Shown piece by piece: positions 44,574 through 54,148 of a DNA stretch of 55,731 nt. Under the pieces are notes generated by a model that did no database searches, was not told the DNA's origin, and worked only from the letters and a program-made list of their open reading frames with translations. A program made the position numbers and the translations under genes. Location: the NCBI GenBank assembly GCA_022794015.1, contig JAAWDZ010000064.1, positions 1 through 55,731 of the forward strand, in the 5' to 3' direction. Every line of letters begins with the position of its first letter. The stretch's first letter is position 1. This DNA is from Eubacterium sp. (GTDB lineage: Bacteria; Bacillota; Clostridia; Lachnospirales; Lachnospiraceae).

Positions 44574-45005
44574 TCAAATGCCAAGCCCCAGCTGTGCCAT
44601 ATGCTCCGCAATCTCGTCCATGTCATCATATGTATTTGCATCCTGCCATCTGTCCCTGTTCCAAATCTCAATTCGGCTAAGGACTCCTGCCAACACCACC
44701 TCTTTCTGTAAATCGGCGTATTCCCGCAACACCTGTGGGAGTAAAATCCTTCCCTGCCTGTCCACTTCGCAGCTTGTCGCACCGGCAAAGAAAAATCGGG
44801 AAAATTTGCGTGCATCCTTCGTGGTCAGCGGAATACTTTTAAACTTCTCTTCTATCGTTACCCATTCTTCATTCGGATATACAAACAAACAGCCGTCCAG
44901 TCCCTTGGTCACGACAAATTCGCTTCCCAACAGCTCTCTGAACTTAGACGGGACAATCAGCCTTCCCTTGGCATCAATTGTATGATTGTACTCCCCTATG
45001 AACAT
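44574..45005 (-). CDS. mraZ: MraZ, transcriptional regulator of the dcw cluster
   Basis: A 143-residue protein with two AbrB-like SpoVT half-domains. [20 protein letters not shown] and the second [16 protein letters not shown] each hold the DxxGRxxxP signature. It forms rings and represses the mra/dcw operon. First gene of the operon. Upstream at 45056-45092 are four CCACTTT-type boxes (AAAGTGG on the coding strand) spaced exactly 10 bases, the expected binding site. Confidence 0.96.
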   Translation of the reverse strand: MFIGEYNHTIDAKGRLIVPSKFRELLGSEFVVTKGLDGCLFVYPNEEWVTIEEKFKSIPLTTKDARKFSRFFFAGATSCEVDRQGRILLPQVLREYADLQKEVVLAGVLSRIEIWNRDRWQDANTYDDMDEIAEHMAQLGLGI

Positions 45006-45055
45006 AACAGATACCTTCTACTTCATTATTATAATAATTCCATGATACCACGATT

Positions 45056-45092
45056 TCACTTTCAGCCACTTTGTCCCACTTTCTTCCACATA
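45056..45092 (-). promoter_or_regulatory. MraZ-box array in the dcw promoter region
   Basis: In minus-strand sense: GTGG (45089-45086), AAAGTGG (45082-45076), AAAGTGG (45072-45066) and AAAGTGA (45062-45056). The phase is exactly 10 bases. AAAGTG-type and TGGG-type tandem boxes are the known MraZ operators in Mollicutes and Enterobacteria. Confidence 0.75.
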
Positions 45093-45267
45093 AGTAACAT
45101 TCTATCGTAACCATTAAGAAAATGCAATACAAAGTTCAAAAATAAAACCATCTTCCACACTGGATCTTTTCTGCAAAAAGTAGTACAATATCACATATTA
45201 TTGACATTATTGTTCACCGGCACACGAACAAACAGCAATTTATCGAACAATTTAAGGAGGAAAACCT

Positions 45268-46872
45268 ATGCCCGTAAAATATGTTTTTGTCACCGGAGGC
45301 GTTGTATCCGGCCTTGGGAAAGGCATCACAGCCGCATCCCTTGGCAGGTTGTTAAAAGCGCGCGGATACAAAGTTACCATGCAAAAATTTGACCCATATA
45401 TCAACATCGATCCCGGAACGATGAATCCCATCCAGCACGGTGAAGTCTTCGTTACCGACGACGGCGCCGAAACAGACCTGGACTTAGGCCATTACGAACG
45501 TTTTATTGATGAAAGCCTGACCAAAAATTCCAATGTCACCACCGGAAAAATTTACTGGTCTGTCCTGCAAAAGGAGCGGAGAGGAGATTTCGGCGGCGGT
45601 ACCGTACAGGTCATCCCGCACATCACCAATGAGATTAAGAACCGTTTCTACCGGAATTTTACGACGGATGAAACGCACATTGCTATTATTGAAGTCGGCG
45701 GGACAGTCGGGGATATTGAGAGTCAGCCGTTTTTAGAAGCGATACGCCAGTTCCAGCATGAAATCGGACATGAAAACGCCATCTTAATCCATGTCACCTT
45801 AATTCCGTACATCAAGGCCTCCGGTGAACTTAAGACCAAACCGACGCAGGCCAGTGTAAAAGACCTGCAGGGGATGGGCATCCAGCCGGATATCATTGTA
45901 TGCCGTTCCGAACATCCGTTAGATCAAAGCCTAAAGGACAAAATTGCCCTCTTCTGCAATGTACCGAGCCGCCATGTGCTCCAGAATCTAGATGTCGAAT
46001 ACCTCTACGAAGCCCCGCTCGCCATGGAGAAAGAGGATCTGGCCAAAGTGGCCTGTGACTGCTTAAAGCTCGACTGCCCCAAACCTGATCTGGCTGATTG
46101 GGAAGATATGGTAGATTCCCTGCGCCATCCGGATAAAGAAGTCAATATTGCACTGGTTGGTAAATACACACAGCTCCACGACGCTTATATTTCGGTAGTA
46201 GAAGCATTAAAACACGGCGGGATTGCCAGCCGCGCCACCGTCAATTTGAGCTGGATAGATTCTGAACAATTAACCGCAGACAATGTAGGGGAAACCCTTT
46301 CCGGCGCCCAGGGAATTATCGTTCCTGGCGGCTTCGGCGACCGCGGCGTAGAAGGGATGATTGTTGCTGCAAATTACGCACGGACAAACCGTATTCCTTA
46401 TCTTGGGCTGTGCCTTGGCATGCAGGTAGCAATTATCGAATTTACCAGAAATATCTGCATGATGCATGACGCACACAGTATAGAATTGAATCCTCATACC
46501 ACACATCCGGTTATTTCCCTGATGCCGGATCAGGACGGCATCGAAGATATCGGCGGCACCTTGCGTCTTGGCTCCTATCCATGCGTACTGGACAAGTCCT
46601 CCAAAGCCTACACCCTCTATGGTACCGAAACCATACACGAAAGGCACCGGCACCGTTATGAAGTCAACAATGATTTTCGGACTGTCCTTACAGAAAACGG
46701 TATGAAACTCTGCGGTATTTCTCCAGACGGACGAATTATCGAGATGATTGAAATTCCAGATCACCCCTGGTTTCTTGCCACACAGGCGCATCCGGAATTA
46801 AAATCCCGGCCCAACCGTCCCCACCCGTTGTTTAAAGGCTTTGTAGAAGCAGCGATTTCTACTTCCAGATAG
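45268..46872 (+). CDS. pyrG: CTP synthase
   Basis: Makes CTP from UTP, ATP and glutamine. 534 residues: N-terminal synthase domain ([20 protein letters not shown], with [16 protein letters not shown]) and C-terminal glutamine amidotransferase with the nucleophile in LGLCLGMQ and the His-Glu pair in [17 protein letters not shown] precedes the ATG. It is divergent from mraZ. I looked for the pyrimidine-sensing terminator known from Bacillus pyrG leaders and did not see one. A TACAAT at 45184-45189 may be the -10. The gene ends at a strong shared terminator. Confidence 0.97.
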   Translation: MPVKYVFVTGGVVSGLGKGITAASLGRLLKARGYKVTMQKFDPYINIDPGTMNPIQHGEVFVTDDGAETDLDLGHYERFIDESLTKNSNVTTGKIYWSVLQKERRGDFGGGTVQVIPHITNEIKNRFYRNFTTDETHIAIIEVGGTVGDIESQPFLEAIRQFQHEIGHENAILIHVTLIPYIKASGELKTKPTQASVKDLQGMGIQPDIIVCRSEHPLDQSLKDKIALFCNVPSRHVLQNLDVEYLYEAPLAMEKEDLAKVACDCLKLDCPKPDLADWEDMVDSLRHPDKEVNIALVGKYTQLHDAYISVVEALKHGGIASRATVNLSWIDSEQLTADNVGETLSGAQGIIVPGGFGDRGVEGMIVAANYARTNRIPYLGLCLGMQVAIIEFTRNICMMHDAHSIELNPHTTHPVISLMPDQDGIEDIGGTLRLGSYPCVLDKSSKAYTLYGTETIHERHRHRYEVNNDFRTVLTENGMKLCGISPDGRIIEMIEIPDHPWFLATQAHPELKSRPNRPHPLFKGFVEAAISTSR

Positions 46873-46926
46873 AGCAGAGAATACACCTCAACTTTATCTG
46901 GAAAGTCAAAATACATTTAAAAGCAG

Positions 46927-46979
46927 GCACCCGCAATTGTGTCCGGATACTTCATATCCGCAGACACAATCACGGGTGC
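46927..46979. terminator. Bidirectional terminator between pyrG and the NYN-LOTUS gene
   Basis: Nested stems GCACCCG/CGGGTGC (46927-46933, 46973-46979), ATTGTGTC/GACACAAT (46936-46943, 46963-46970) and CGGATA/TATCCG form a long hairpin. It sits between two convergent genes; a short T-run follows on the minus side. Confidence 0.8.
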
Positions 46980-47017
46980 ATACTTATAAAAACCAACAAG
47001 CAGCAACGTACCGTTGT

Positions 47018-47965
47018 TTATTTGTTTTTCCGTATTTTGCCCGATGCACGCGGTGCTTCCATCAGACGTTTTACTGTTTCATTTTCTGTCTTAATTTCCA
47101 CGCCTGAAATCTGAGACACGAATTTCTGGAATGTGGAATACCCGTACTCTTTTACTTTAAAATCCGGATACTTCTTGTGTACTTTCTGTCCCATAGCCGC
47201 CAGATCCACGCCTTCTCCTTTTGACTGCCATACACACTCCCGGATATATTCCTCTAATTCCTCCCGCTTTACACTGTCATTCTGCAATCCGACCAAAACG
47301 ACACTGTCCTTTTTGTGAAGCTTGAACGTATCTGCCATCTCCTCCACAAATTTGGAAAGAGAGCTGTATCCATAATTGCGGACGTCAAAATCCGAATATT
47401 TCTTAAGGAGGGAATTTCCAAGAGCGCCCAATCCCGTCTTCCTGCCGTTATTTTCATTCTCCGTAATAATTTCCACAATCGCGCCTTTAATCGTTTCCTG
47501 TGAAATACTCTCTTTTGTCTTATCCTCATCCTGTTCCAACAGAATCTCCAGATTCGTAAACACTGTACATGCCGCCTTAAATGACTTGGGCGTCTTATTC
47601 TCTCCCATTCCGATGACTTCCATGCCTGATTCCCGCAGCCTGCTTGCCAGCTTGGTAAAATCACCGTCACTTGAAACAATGCAGAATCCATCGACCTTTC
47701 CGGTATAAAGAATATCCATTGCATCAATAATGAGAGCCGAATCCGTGGCATTCTTGCCGGCCGTATTGCAGAACTGCTGAATCGGCGTAATTGAATTTGC
47801 CAAAAGCTCCTCCCGCCATTTAGACGCCTGGTTGTTCGTCCAGTCCCCATAAATCCTCTTATACGTAATAATCCCGTACTTCGTCATTTCATCTAAAATC
47901 GCTGTAATATATTTTGCAGAAATATTGTCCGCATCAATTAAAACCGCAAAACGTTTGTCTTCCAT
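47018..47965 (-). CDS. NYN-domain RNase with two LOTUS/OST-HTH domains
   Basis: A 315-residue cytoplasmic protein. Residues about 5-145 are a LabA/DUF88-type NYN nuclease with the acidic positions in VLIDADNIS, ATDSALIIDAMD and IVSSDGDF. Two OST-HTH/LOTUS domains follow (about 155-230 and 235-300), each ending in a similar FDVRNYGYSSLSKFVEE or FKVKEYGYSTFQKFVSQ stretch. LOTUS domains bind RNA, including G-quadruplexes, so a targeted RNase is likely; the target is unknown. I chose the ATG at 47965 (GGGAG 8 bases upstream). It is divergent from the TraX-like gene. Confidence 0.9.
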   Translation of the reverse strand: MEDKRFAVLIDADNISAKYITAILDEMTKYGIITYKRIYGDWTNNQASKWREELLANSITPIQQFCNTAGKNATDSALIIDAMDILYTGKVDGFCIVSSDGDFTKLASRLRESGMEVIGMGENKTPKSFKAACTVFTNLEILLEQDEDKTKESISQETIKGAIVEIITENENNGRKTGLGALGNSLLKKYSDFDVRNYGYSSLSKFVEEMADTFKLHKKDSVVLVGLQNDSVKREELEEYIRECVWQSKGEGVDLAAMGQKVHKKYPDFKVKEYGYSTFQKFVSQISGVEIKTENETVKRLMEAPRASGKIRKNK

Positions 47966-47993
47966 CTGGCCCACTCCCACTCTTCTTAATATG

Positions 47994-48022
47994 TTGTATT
48001 ATTCCTTTAAAAACAGTATAAT
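47994..48022 (+). promoter_or_regulatory. Sigma-A promoter of the traX-like gene
   Basis: TTGTAT (47994-47999), a 17-base spacer and TATAAT (48017-48022), 35 bases upstream of the start codon. Confidence 0.7.
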
Positions 48023-48056
48023 AAATACCATCAGAAAAGTAAAGGAGAATCCTATT

Positions 48057-48881
48057 ATGAAAAACCTCAAAACATCTCCCACAATACAGTTTAACGGCAA
48101 ACCTGCCAGTCGCAATACGACTTCCTTTCGCGGCATCTCCGGGAGCACATTAAAAATTATCGCAATTGTCACAATGCTTTTGGACCACATCGGCGCCAGT
48201 CTGCTGCAGCCGATTTTAACCGATGCCGCACGCTCCCTGGGCGTTACCTCATGGTCTGCCGGCAGTTTAATCTCTGCCTGTCCCGATATTGCAATCCCCT
48301 ACTATATTCTGCGCTACATCGGACGCATTGCATTTCCAATCTTCTGCTTTCTTTTAGTTGAAGGTTTCCTGCATACCAGAAACCTGCAAAAATATTGCCT
48401 GCGACTGGCCATATTTGCACTGATTTCCGAGATTCCCTTTGATCTTGCTTTCCATTATACCCCTTTTTACCCAGAGTCACAGAACGTATTTTTTACCCTG
48501 CTTATCGGCCTTCTTGTTATCTCTTTTGACCGTTGGTGCCATGAGAGCCTTACGGCGTATCCATTTAGCAATATTCTCCCCATCCTCGTTTTTCTCGCCG
48601 GTATGGGCCTCGCTGAATATCTTCAGACCGATTACGGCTGTATTGGCGTAATCGCCATTGACGTTTTATACCAGCTGCGCCGTCATCGTATCACCTCATG
48701 TATTCTCGCTGCGGCCTTCCTCTGCCTCTCCTCTTTGCTTGAAGTGACAGCTTTTCTGTTTGCGCCGTTAGTCGGTTTTTATAATGAAGAAAGAGGGCTT
48801 TCTTTAAAATATGTGTTTTATGTTTTTTATCCGGTACATCTTTTCATCCTTTATATTATAGGAATAGCAGGGGCACGATAA
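48057..48881 (+). CDS. TraX-family membrane protein
   Basis: A 274-residue protein with about eight hydrophobic helices. The TraX family start is clear: STLKIIAIVTMLLDHIGA, RYIGRIAFPIFCFLLVEGFL and LLIGLLVISFDRW. TraX in F-type plasmids acetylates pilin; chromosomal Firmicute members are of unknown role and may acetylate a surface molecule. I chose the ATG at 48057 with AAAGGAG upstream; the frame upstream of it overlaps the NYN-LOTUS gene. No conjugation genes are near. It ends 10 bp from the clpB stop on the other strand. Confidence 0.85.
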   Translation: MKNLKTSPTIQFNGKPASRNTTSFRGISGSTLKIIAIVTMLLDHIGASLLQPILTDAARSLGVTSWSAGSLISACPDIAIPYYILRYIGRIAFPIFCFLLVEGFLHTRNLQKYCLRLAIFALISEIPFDLAFHYTPFYPESQNVFFTLLIGLLVISFDRWCHESLTAYPFSNILPILVFLAGMGLAEYLQTDYGCIGVIAIDVLYQLRRHRITSCILAAAFLCLSSLLEVTAFLFAPLVGFYNEERGLSLKYVFYVFYPVHLFILYIIGIAGAR

Positions 48882-48891
48882 CCTGCATTTT

Positions 48892-51489
48892 TTACTTACT
48901 GTCCTCTGCCGCCACTTTGGCAAAGAGCCCTCGTTCATCCACATCGATCCGGATAATATCGCCTCCGCTTACTTTATCTGCCAAAATGAGTTTTGCCGAC
49001 AGCGTTTCCACATGTTTCTGCAAAAATCTTTTTAACGGCCTTGCACCAAATACCGGATCATATCCGTGCTCCACTACATATTTTTCAGCCGCATCCGACA
49101 GCTCTACTTTTATTTCGCGGTCTTTTAAACGTCCGTTCAGCTCTGCTATCAGAAGATGGATAATATTTCCAATATTTTCCCTGGTCAGCGGTCGGAACAG
49201 AATGATTTCATCCAGGCGGTTTAAAAATTCCGGACGGAAGTTTGCGCGCAGCTCTCCCATGACAGCCTCCTCTGTTTCAGGGCTTATCTGCCCGTTTGAT
49301 GAGATATTTTCCAGAAGCTGCGCAGAGCCTAAATTCGACGTCATAATGATAATCGTATTTTTAAAGTCTACGGTACGTCCCTGGGAATCGGTAATTCTGC
49401 CGTCGTCAAGTACCTGCAGCAGTACGTTAAATACGTCCGGATGCGCTTTTTCTATTTCGTCAAAAAGAACAACGGAATACGGCTTTCTGCGCACGGCTTC
49501 CGTAAGCTGGCCGCCCTCGTCATAGCCTACATATCCCGGAGGCGCTCCTATCAGGCGTGATACGGAATATTTCTCCATGTATTCGGACATATCCAAACGC
49601 ACCATATTACTTTCGTCGTCAAAAAGGCTCTGGGCCAATGCCTTTGCAAGCTCTGTTTTTCCTACGCCCGTAGGGCCTAAAAACAGGAACGATCCAATCG
49701 GTTTGGTCGGATCTTTGATCCCCGCTTTGGAACGAATGATAGCTTCCGTAACCTTTGTTACACCGTCGTCCTGTCCGATCACGCGTTTGTGCAGCTCTTC
49801 GTCCAGATGCAGCGTTTTATTGCGCTCGCTTTCGGTCAGTTTGGCAACCGGAATTCCTGTCCAGCGTGAAATGATACGTGCAATTTCCTCTTCACTGACG
49901 TTTTCGTGTACCAGGGCATAACCTTCGCTTTTACTCTTTGCTTCTTCTGTTTCCAGCTCTTTTTGTACCTGCGGAAGTTTACCGTACTGCAATTCTGCCG
50001 CTTTTTCCAAATCATAATTCTGCTGCGCCTGTTTGATTTCATTTTTCAGGCTTTCCAGCTGTTCCCGTAATTTCTGTACATGCTCAATGCCTTTCTTCTC
50101 ATTGTCCCATTGTGCTTTTTTTACAGAAAAATCATCTTTTAACTCCGCCAGCTCTTTTTGCAGATTTCCCAGACGTTCCTGACTCAAACGGTCTTCTTCT
50201 TTTTTCAGAGCCGTTTCTTCGATTTCCATCTGCATAATACGGCGGTTTAACTCATCAAGCTCCCCTGGCATGGAATCCAACTCCGTTTTGATCAGTGCGC
50301 ATGCTTCATCTACTAAATCAATTGCTTTATCCGGCAGAAAACGGTCAGAGATATAACGATTGGAGAGCACTGCGGCAGATACCAGCGCTGCATCTGCAAT
50401 TTTGACGCCATGAAAAACCTCATATCGCTCTTTTAAGCCGCGGAGAATGGAAATCGTATCCTCTACGGTCGGCTCGTCTACCATAACCGGCTGAAAACGC
50501 CGCTCTAAGGCCGCATCTTTTTCAATATACAGACGATATTCGTCCAGAGTGGTAGCGCCAATACAGTGCAGCTCGCCTCTGGCCAGCATAGGCTTTAACA
50601 TATTTCCTGCGTCCATCGCCCCGTCTGTCTTGCCTGCGCCTACAATAGTATGCAGCTCGTCAATAAAGAGAATAATCTGACCGCCGGATTTTTTCACCTC
50701 GTCCAGTACGGCTTTCAAACGCTCTTCAAATTCACCCCGATATTTTGCACCGGCTACCAATGCGCCCATATCCAGTGCAAACAGCTTCTTTTCCTTTAAT
50801 CCTTCCGGCACGTCGCCCCGGACAATCCGCTGGGCCAGTCCCTCTACAACAGCGGTTTTACCAACGCCTGGTTCTCCGATTAAGACCGGATTGTTTTTGG
50901 TTTTACGGGATAAAATCCGGATCACATTGCGGATTTCAGAATCTCGGCCAATGACCGGATCCAGCTTTTGATCCTTTGCTCTTGCAACCAGATCCACTGC
51001 GTACTTTTGCAGAGTATCATAAGTGGCTTCCGGATTGTCAGAGGTTACTCTCTGATTGCCCCGTACGGTAGAAAGCGCTTTTAAGAAACGATCTCTGGTA
51101 ATGCCGTATTCACCTAAAATCTCCCGTATTGCCGGATTGGGATATTTTAACAATGCTAAAAACAGATGCTCGACCGATACATATTCGTCGCCCATCTGCT
51201 TTGCTTCATCTTCTGCACTGATCAGAACTTTATTCAACGCCTGCCCGATATATACCTGGCCGCCGGATACCTTGACGCGTCTTTCCAGGTGACGGATGGC
51301 ATTGTCCATAAAATGAGCCGTATTGATTTCCATTTTTTCAATCATTTTTCGAATCAGGCCGTCCTCCTGGCGCATAAGAGCTACCAGCAGATGCTCCTGT
51401 TCAATCTCCTGATTGCCATATTCGTACGCTAATTTCTCGCAAGCCTGGATGGCTTCGACTGACTTTTGCGTGAATTTCTGTATGTTCAT
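48892..51489 (-). CDS. clpB: ATP-dependent disaggregase ClpB
   Basis: Hexameric AAA+ chaperone that pulls aggregated proteins apart with DnaK. 865 residues: N-terminal double Clp repeat ([20 protein letters not shown]), first AAA with Walker [16 protein letters not shown] and Walker B LFIDELH, the long coiled-coil M domain (about 400-530), and second AAA with [15 protein letters not shown] and [14 protein letters not shown]. The M domain distinguishes it from ClpC. The ATG at 51489 follows AGGAGG. The promoter overlaps a CIRCE element, so HrcA control is expected. Confidence 0.97.
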   Translation of the reverse strand: MNIQKFTQKSVEAIQACEKLAYEYGNQEIEQEHLLVALMRQEDGLIRKMIEKMEINTAHFMDNAIRHLERRVKVSGGQVYIGQALNKVLISAEDEAKQMGDEYVSVEHLFLALLKYPNPAIREILGEYGITRDRFLKALSTVRGNQRVTSDNPEATYDTLQKYAVDLVARAKDQKLDPVIGRDSEIRNVIRILSRKTKNNPVLIGEPGVGKTAVVEGLAQRIVRGDVPEGLKEKKLFALDMGALVAGAKYRGEFEERLKAVLDEVKKSGGQIILFIDELHTIVGAGKTDGAMDAGNMLKPMLARGELHCIGATTLDEYRLYIEKDAALERRFQPVMVDEPTVEDTISILRGLKERYEVFHGVKIADAALVSAAVLSNRYISDRFLPDKAIDLVDEACALIKTELDSMPGELDELNRRIMQMEIEETALKKEEDRLSQERLGNLQKELAELKDDFSVKKAQWDNEKKGIEHVQKLREQLESLKNEIKQAQQNYDLEKAAELQYGKLPQVQKELETEEAKSKSEGYALVHENVSEEEIARIISRWTGIPVAKLTESERNKTLHLDEELHKRVIGQDDGVTKVTEAIIRSKAGIKDPTKPIGSFLFLGPTGVGKTELAKALAQSLFDDESNMVRLDMSEYMEKYSVSRLIGAPPGYVGYDEGGQLTEAVRRKPYSVVLFDEIEKAHPDVFNVLLQVLDDGRITDSQGRTVDFKNTIIIMTSNLGSAQLLENISSNGQISPETEEAVMGELRANFRPEFLNRLDEIILFRPLTRENIGNIIHLLIAELNGRLKDREIKVELSDAAEKYVVEHGYDPVFGARPLKRFLQKHVETLSAKLILADKVSGGDIIRIDVDERGLFAKVAAEDSK

Positions 51490-51570
51490 AACAACACCTC
51501 CTGAGAGAAACCTGTGCATATTTTGCACTGTATCATGTAAAATATGCAAATTTATTTTTGTACTGTATGA

Positions 51571-51613
51571 AATATAACACGCGTTATTAGCACTGTCAAG
51601 AGGTGAGTGCTAA
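51571..51613 (-). promoter_or_regulatory. clpB promoter with CIRCE (HrcA) operator
   Basis: TTAGCACTG-N9-GAGTGCTAA (51587-51613) differs from the CIRCE consensus at one position. On the minus strand TTGACA (51594-51599), a 17-base spacer and TATATT (51571-51576) form a strong sigma-A promoter whose -35 lies inside the operator. Confidence 0.88.
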
Positions 51614-51657
51614 TATTTTCTGAAAATTTTATAAAATGTGATTTTTTGCGATTTTAC

Positions 51658-51801
51658 GTAACAGTTCAGCCTTCCGGCTTCACTGTTACGGAATCCGCCC
51701 ATTTAAAGTTTGCCCTACGGCAAAGGGGCGGATTCCACTCCAGCCTTTACGTATTCTCACGGACTTTGCAGCAAGTGCAAAGTCCTGGGCTGAACTGTTA
51801 C
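51658..51801 (-). repeat. 144-bp structured intergenic repeat, copy 2
   Basis: Same element as at 31251-31398 but in opposite orientation, with the same ends (GTAACAGTTCAG and CTGAACTGTTAC) and the same three hairpins. A few compensating differences are seen in loops. It lies upstream of the clpB promoter, next to an integrase remnant. Confidence 0.85.
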
Positions 51802-51869
51802 GATTTTACCCCATTTGCGAATTTGTGGGGTACAGAGCGCTGTCTGCCGTTATCAAATGGTATCAACAA

Positions 51870-52274
51870 TCACATTGCCATCAGGTCTTCCATTTTTATA
51901 ATTTCTTTTTCAATTCTTTCGTGTTCCGTTATAGGGTTGTACACTTCCATCGTCACCGCAATATTGGCATGCCCCATGATATACTGCAAAACCTTCACGT
52001 CCATCCCCCGTTCCGCTATCCTGGTACAGCCGGTATGCCTTAAGGTATGAGCCGACACGGTTGGGAGAAACTCCGGCTTGCGGTGTTCTTTAGAAGCCCT
52101 TTCTTTTTCTTTCTTATTAAATGCATCCACCATGTTATACAGGGCATTGTTGACTGCGCCGGGCTGTAACGGCCTGCCGCTTTTACTCGTGAATATGCCC
52201 ATTTCTCCATGATAATTCCTCCATAATACAGCAATGGCAGAAAACATCAGTTTTATACCTATGCTTCCTGCCAT
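51870..52274 (-). pseudogene. C-terminal remnant of a tyrosine recombinase/integrase
   Basis: About 134 codons of the catalytic half: FTSKSGRPLQPGAVNNALYN, then HTLRHTGCTRIAERGMDVKV (the HxxR pair), MGHANIAVT and the catalytic tyrosine in VYNPITE. The N-terminal DNA-binding part and the first catalytic arginine are missing, and no ribosome site is present. This is a relic of an integrated element. Genes of the paralogue array start about 200 bases to its right. Confidence 0.8.
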
Positions 52275-52477
52275 ATGCCTTTCCTCTGCACATATCCCGC
52301 TATATGCCGGCAGCCCTGCAAAACACCCGGCTGTGTTTTTAACTGGCTTTCATTAAGTATGCCTTCATCAGTTCCAATTTTCCGTTATTATTCTTCTATG
52401 TCCCAATGACGGCTCCTTTCCATTCAGGAAGCCTGCCCGCTCTGCGTGTCTTATTGGTGATATGGGAACCGGGCAAT

Positions 52478-53288
52478 TTACTTATCCAGAAATCCTGCGA
52501 ATTTCTTCCACTCCATGTAGCTCTTCAAATCTCCATAACTGTACTCTGACTGCATGATTTCATTTACAATTTTCACCCAATCCGTCTTTTCCGAAAGGCT
52601 CCATGTAGCGGAACTTCTCTGCTCTGCATTTTTCACGGCTTTTGCAACTGCAGCTTTCAGCACTGTATCTTCAAAACTGCCTTTTCCGCTTTCTTTCAGG
52701 CTTGCTGCAGCGAATCCCATCTTTATCGACCGCAATCAAATACATGTCTTCCTTACGGTTGCCTTCTTCGTCCAATTCCTCCCGTGGGAATCTTGCCTGT
52801 ACTGTTTATGACAAAAGCATATTTACCTGCATATCGGTTATGCTGTCCGCTTCCTGTGTTTCATCTGCCGCTTCTGTCTGATATGCCTTAGCTCTTTCTG
52901 TTTCTTTGGCTGCCGGGCATTTAAGCGCATCTTCTGCAGAATCAGATTTCTCAGGGACATTGTACTTTGAACGCCTGTCAAGCTCTTTTATGTATTCATG
53001 AAACGTGTATATTTTATCCTCTCCTGCAAACCGGAATTTTGCCCTTGTGCCCTCCATACAGGTTGCTTTTATCATATTGGAAACGGATATTTTCTTGCTC
53101 TGGTTGCTCTGTATCTGCCTGTCAACTGACTGCATCAGTTCCTCTTTCGTCCAGACCTTTCCCACAAAAGAGTGCGGTGTCTGTGATCCCATTTCCCGTT
53201 CAAACCTCTGTGTGCCGTCCTGAGCCTGACGCGCCATCGCTCTTCCTGCGGCCAGATAACCTGCAGCTCCTGTTCCATTTATATTCAT
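52478..53288 (-). pseudogene. 'MNxxGIG' family paralogue, broken by a stop and a frameshift
   Basis: The intact start is MNINGTGAAGYLAAGRAMAR, with a middle part SVDRQIQSNQSKKISVSNMI and KATCMEGTRAKFRFAGEDKI. A TAA at 52806-52808 interrupts it, but the same frame continues with QARFPREELDEEGNRKEDMY and LIAVDKDGIRCSKPE. Near 52700 the frame shifts, and the C-terminal end TDWVKIVNEIMQSEYSYGDL...WKKFAGFLDK follows to 52478. The C-terminal pattern is shared with the other array members. GGGGGATGAAAGAAA precedes the ATG. Function unknown; I believe it belongs to an uncharacterised Lachnospiraceae DUF family. Confidence 0.7.
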
Positions 53289-53368
53289 TTTCTTTCATCC
53301 CCCATTGATATAATTTCTCTGTCATTGTGCTTTATTTATTGCTATGCGGTTGTGAATCTCCGGCTTAA

Positions 53369-54075
53369 CTATGACTTGACTTTGCAAAAAGCCAGAATAT
53401 CATTAATCCATTTGCCATACCGCAGGTACCCATCCCAATTTCCAAGTGTTTTCATATCATCCATGAGTGCATATGCCGCCGAGAGATAATCGGCCTTATC
53501 CTGATAGGAAGCTGTGCCCGCTTTATCTTTCATGATAGCCATGCTAAGGAAATTGCTGTCTGATTGATTCCTAGTACAGCGTAAAATAAATAGCTGATAT
53601 ATTCGCGCAGGATATTTTTCTGAGAGTATGTGCCAAAAAACGTAGGCGTAGCGGGCTACGCTGAGGATTTTTGGCATATGCTATCGGGAAAATAGACAAG
53701 CGAAGATGTCAGTTATTTATTGGACGATGTACTGGTATGCGCATTTAACGCAAGCATCTCCGTGTAAGAGCAGCTATTCGGATTCACCTTGCTTACATCT
53801 ACTGTCTGCTCATATCCATTTCCGTTTTTGTCCATGCCTTTTACAAGATAAACCGGATTATCCTCTGAATATTCATCTGCCTTATATACATTTGCGCTTT
53901 CCCCTGTCTTCGCATCATAGATAGAAAATAATGCGTCCGGGGTGATATGCACTATATTTTTTGCGCCTGACACTCCTTTCACATTTGTCCCGAAATCTCC
54001 CTTCGTACTGCTTTCTGCCCTTCCTGCTCCTTGCCATACCAGATGTCCTGCTATCCCTATTCCATTTACATTCAT
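53369..54075 (-). pseudogene. 'MNxxGIG' family paralogue split by a fold-back element
   Basis: The first half starts MNVNGIGIAGHLVWQGAGRA, continues ITPDALFSIYDAKTGESANV and YKADEYSEDNPVYLVKGMDK, and reaches SYTEMLALNAH. The last seven codons and the stop (53713-53735) come from the inserted element at 53570-53735. The second half resumes with NQSDSNFLSMAIMKDKAGTA and ends GNWDGYLRYGKWINDILAFC. Joined, the halves give a protein of about 175 residues, the same size as its neighbour. GGAGGACTTGAGAA precedes the ATG. Function unknown. Confidence 0.75.
53570..53735. mobile_element. 166-bp fold-back element (MITE-like) inserted in a gene
   Basis: The two ends match each other in reverse over about 75 bases each with scattered differences: left CCTAGTACAGCG..., right (reversed) CCAGTACATCG.... 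Both arms then carry AATAAATAnCTGA, a TTCGC block, TATTTT and TGCCAAAAA. They meet in a central GCGTAGC/GCTACGC (53646-53661). It codes for nothing of note. No clear target duplication is seen. Confidence 0.75.
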
Positions 54076-54148
54076 TTCTCAAGTCCTCCATTATTTTTAA
54101 TACAGCCCTTCTGTGGCTTATTGGCAATATGCATCTGGAAATGATAGC

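Noticed and set aside
45110-45267. Pyrimidine-responsive attenuator in the pyrG leader
   Set aside because: No terminator hairpin with a T-run was found between the probable promoter and the start codon.
53571-53677. N-terminal part of the frame 53369-53677 as a real protein start
   Set aside because: Its first about 34 codons lie inside the fold-back element; only the following part belongs to the split paralogue.
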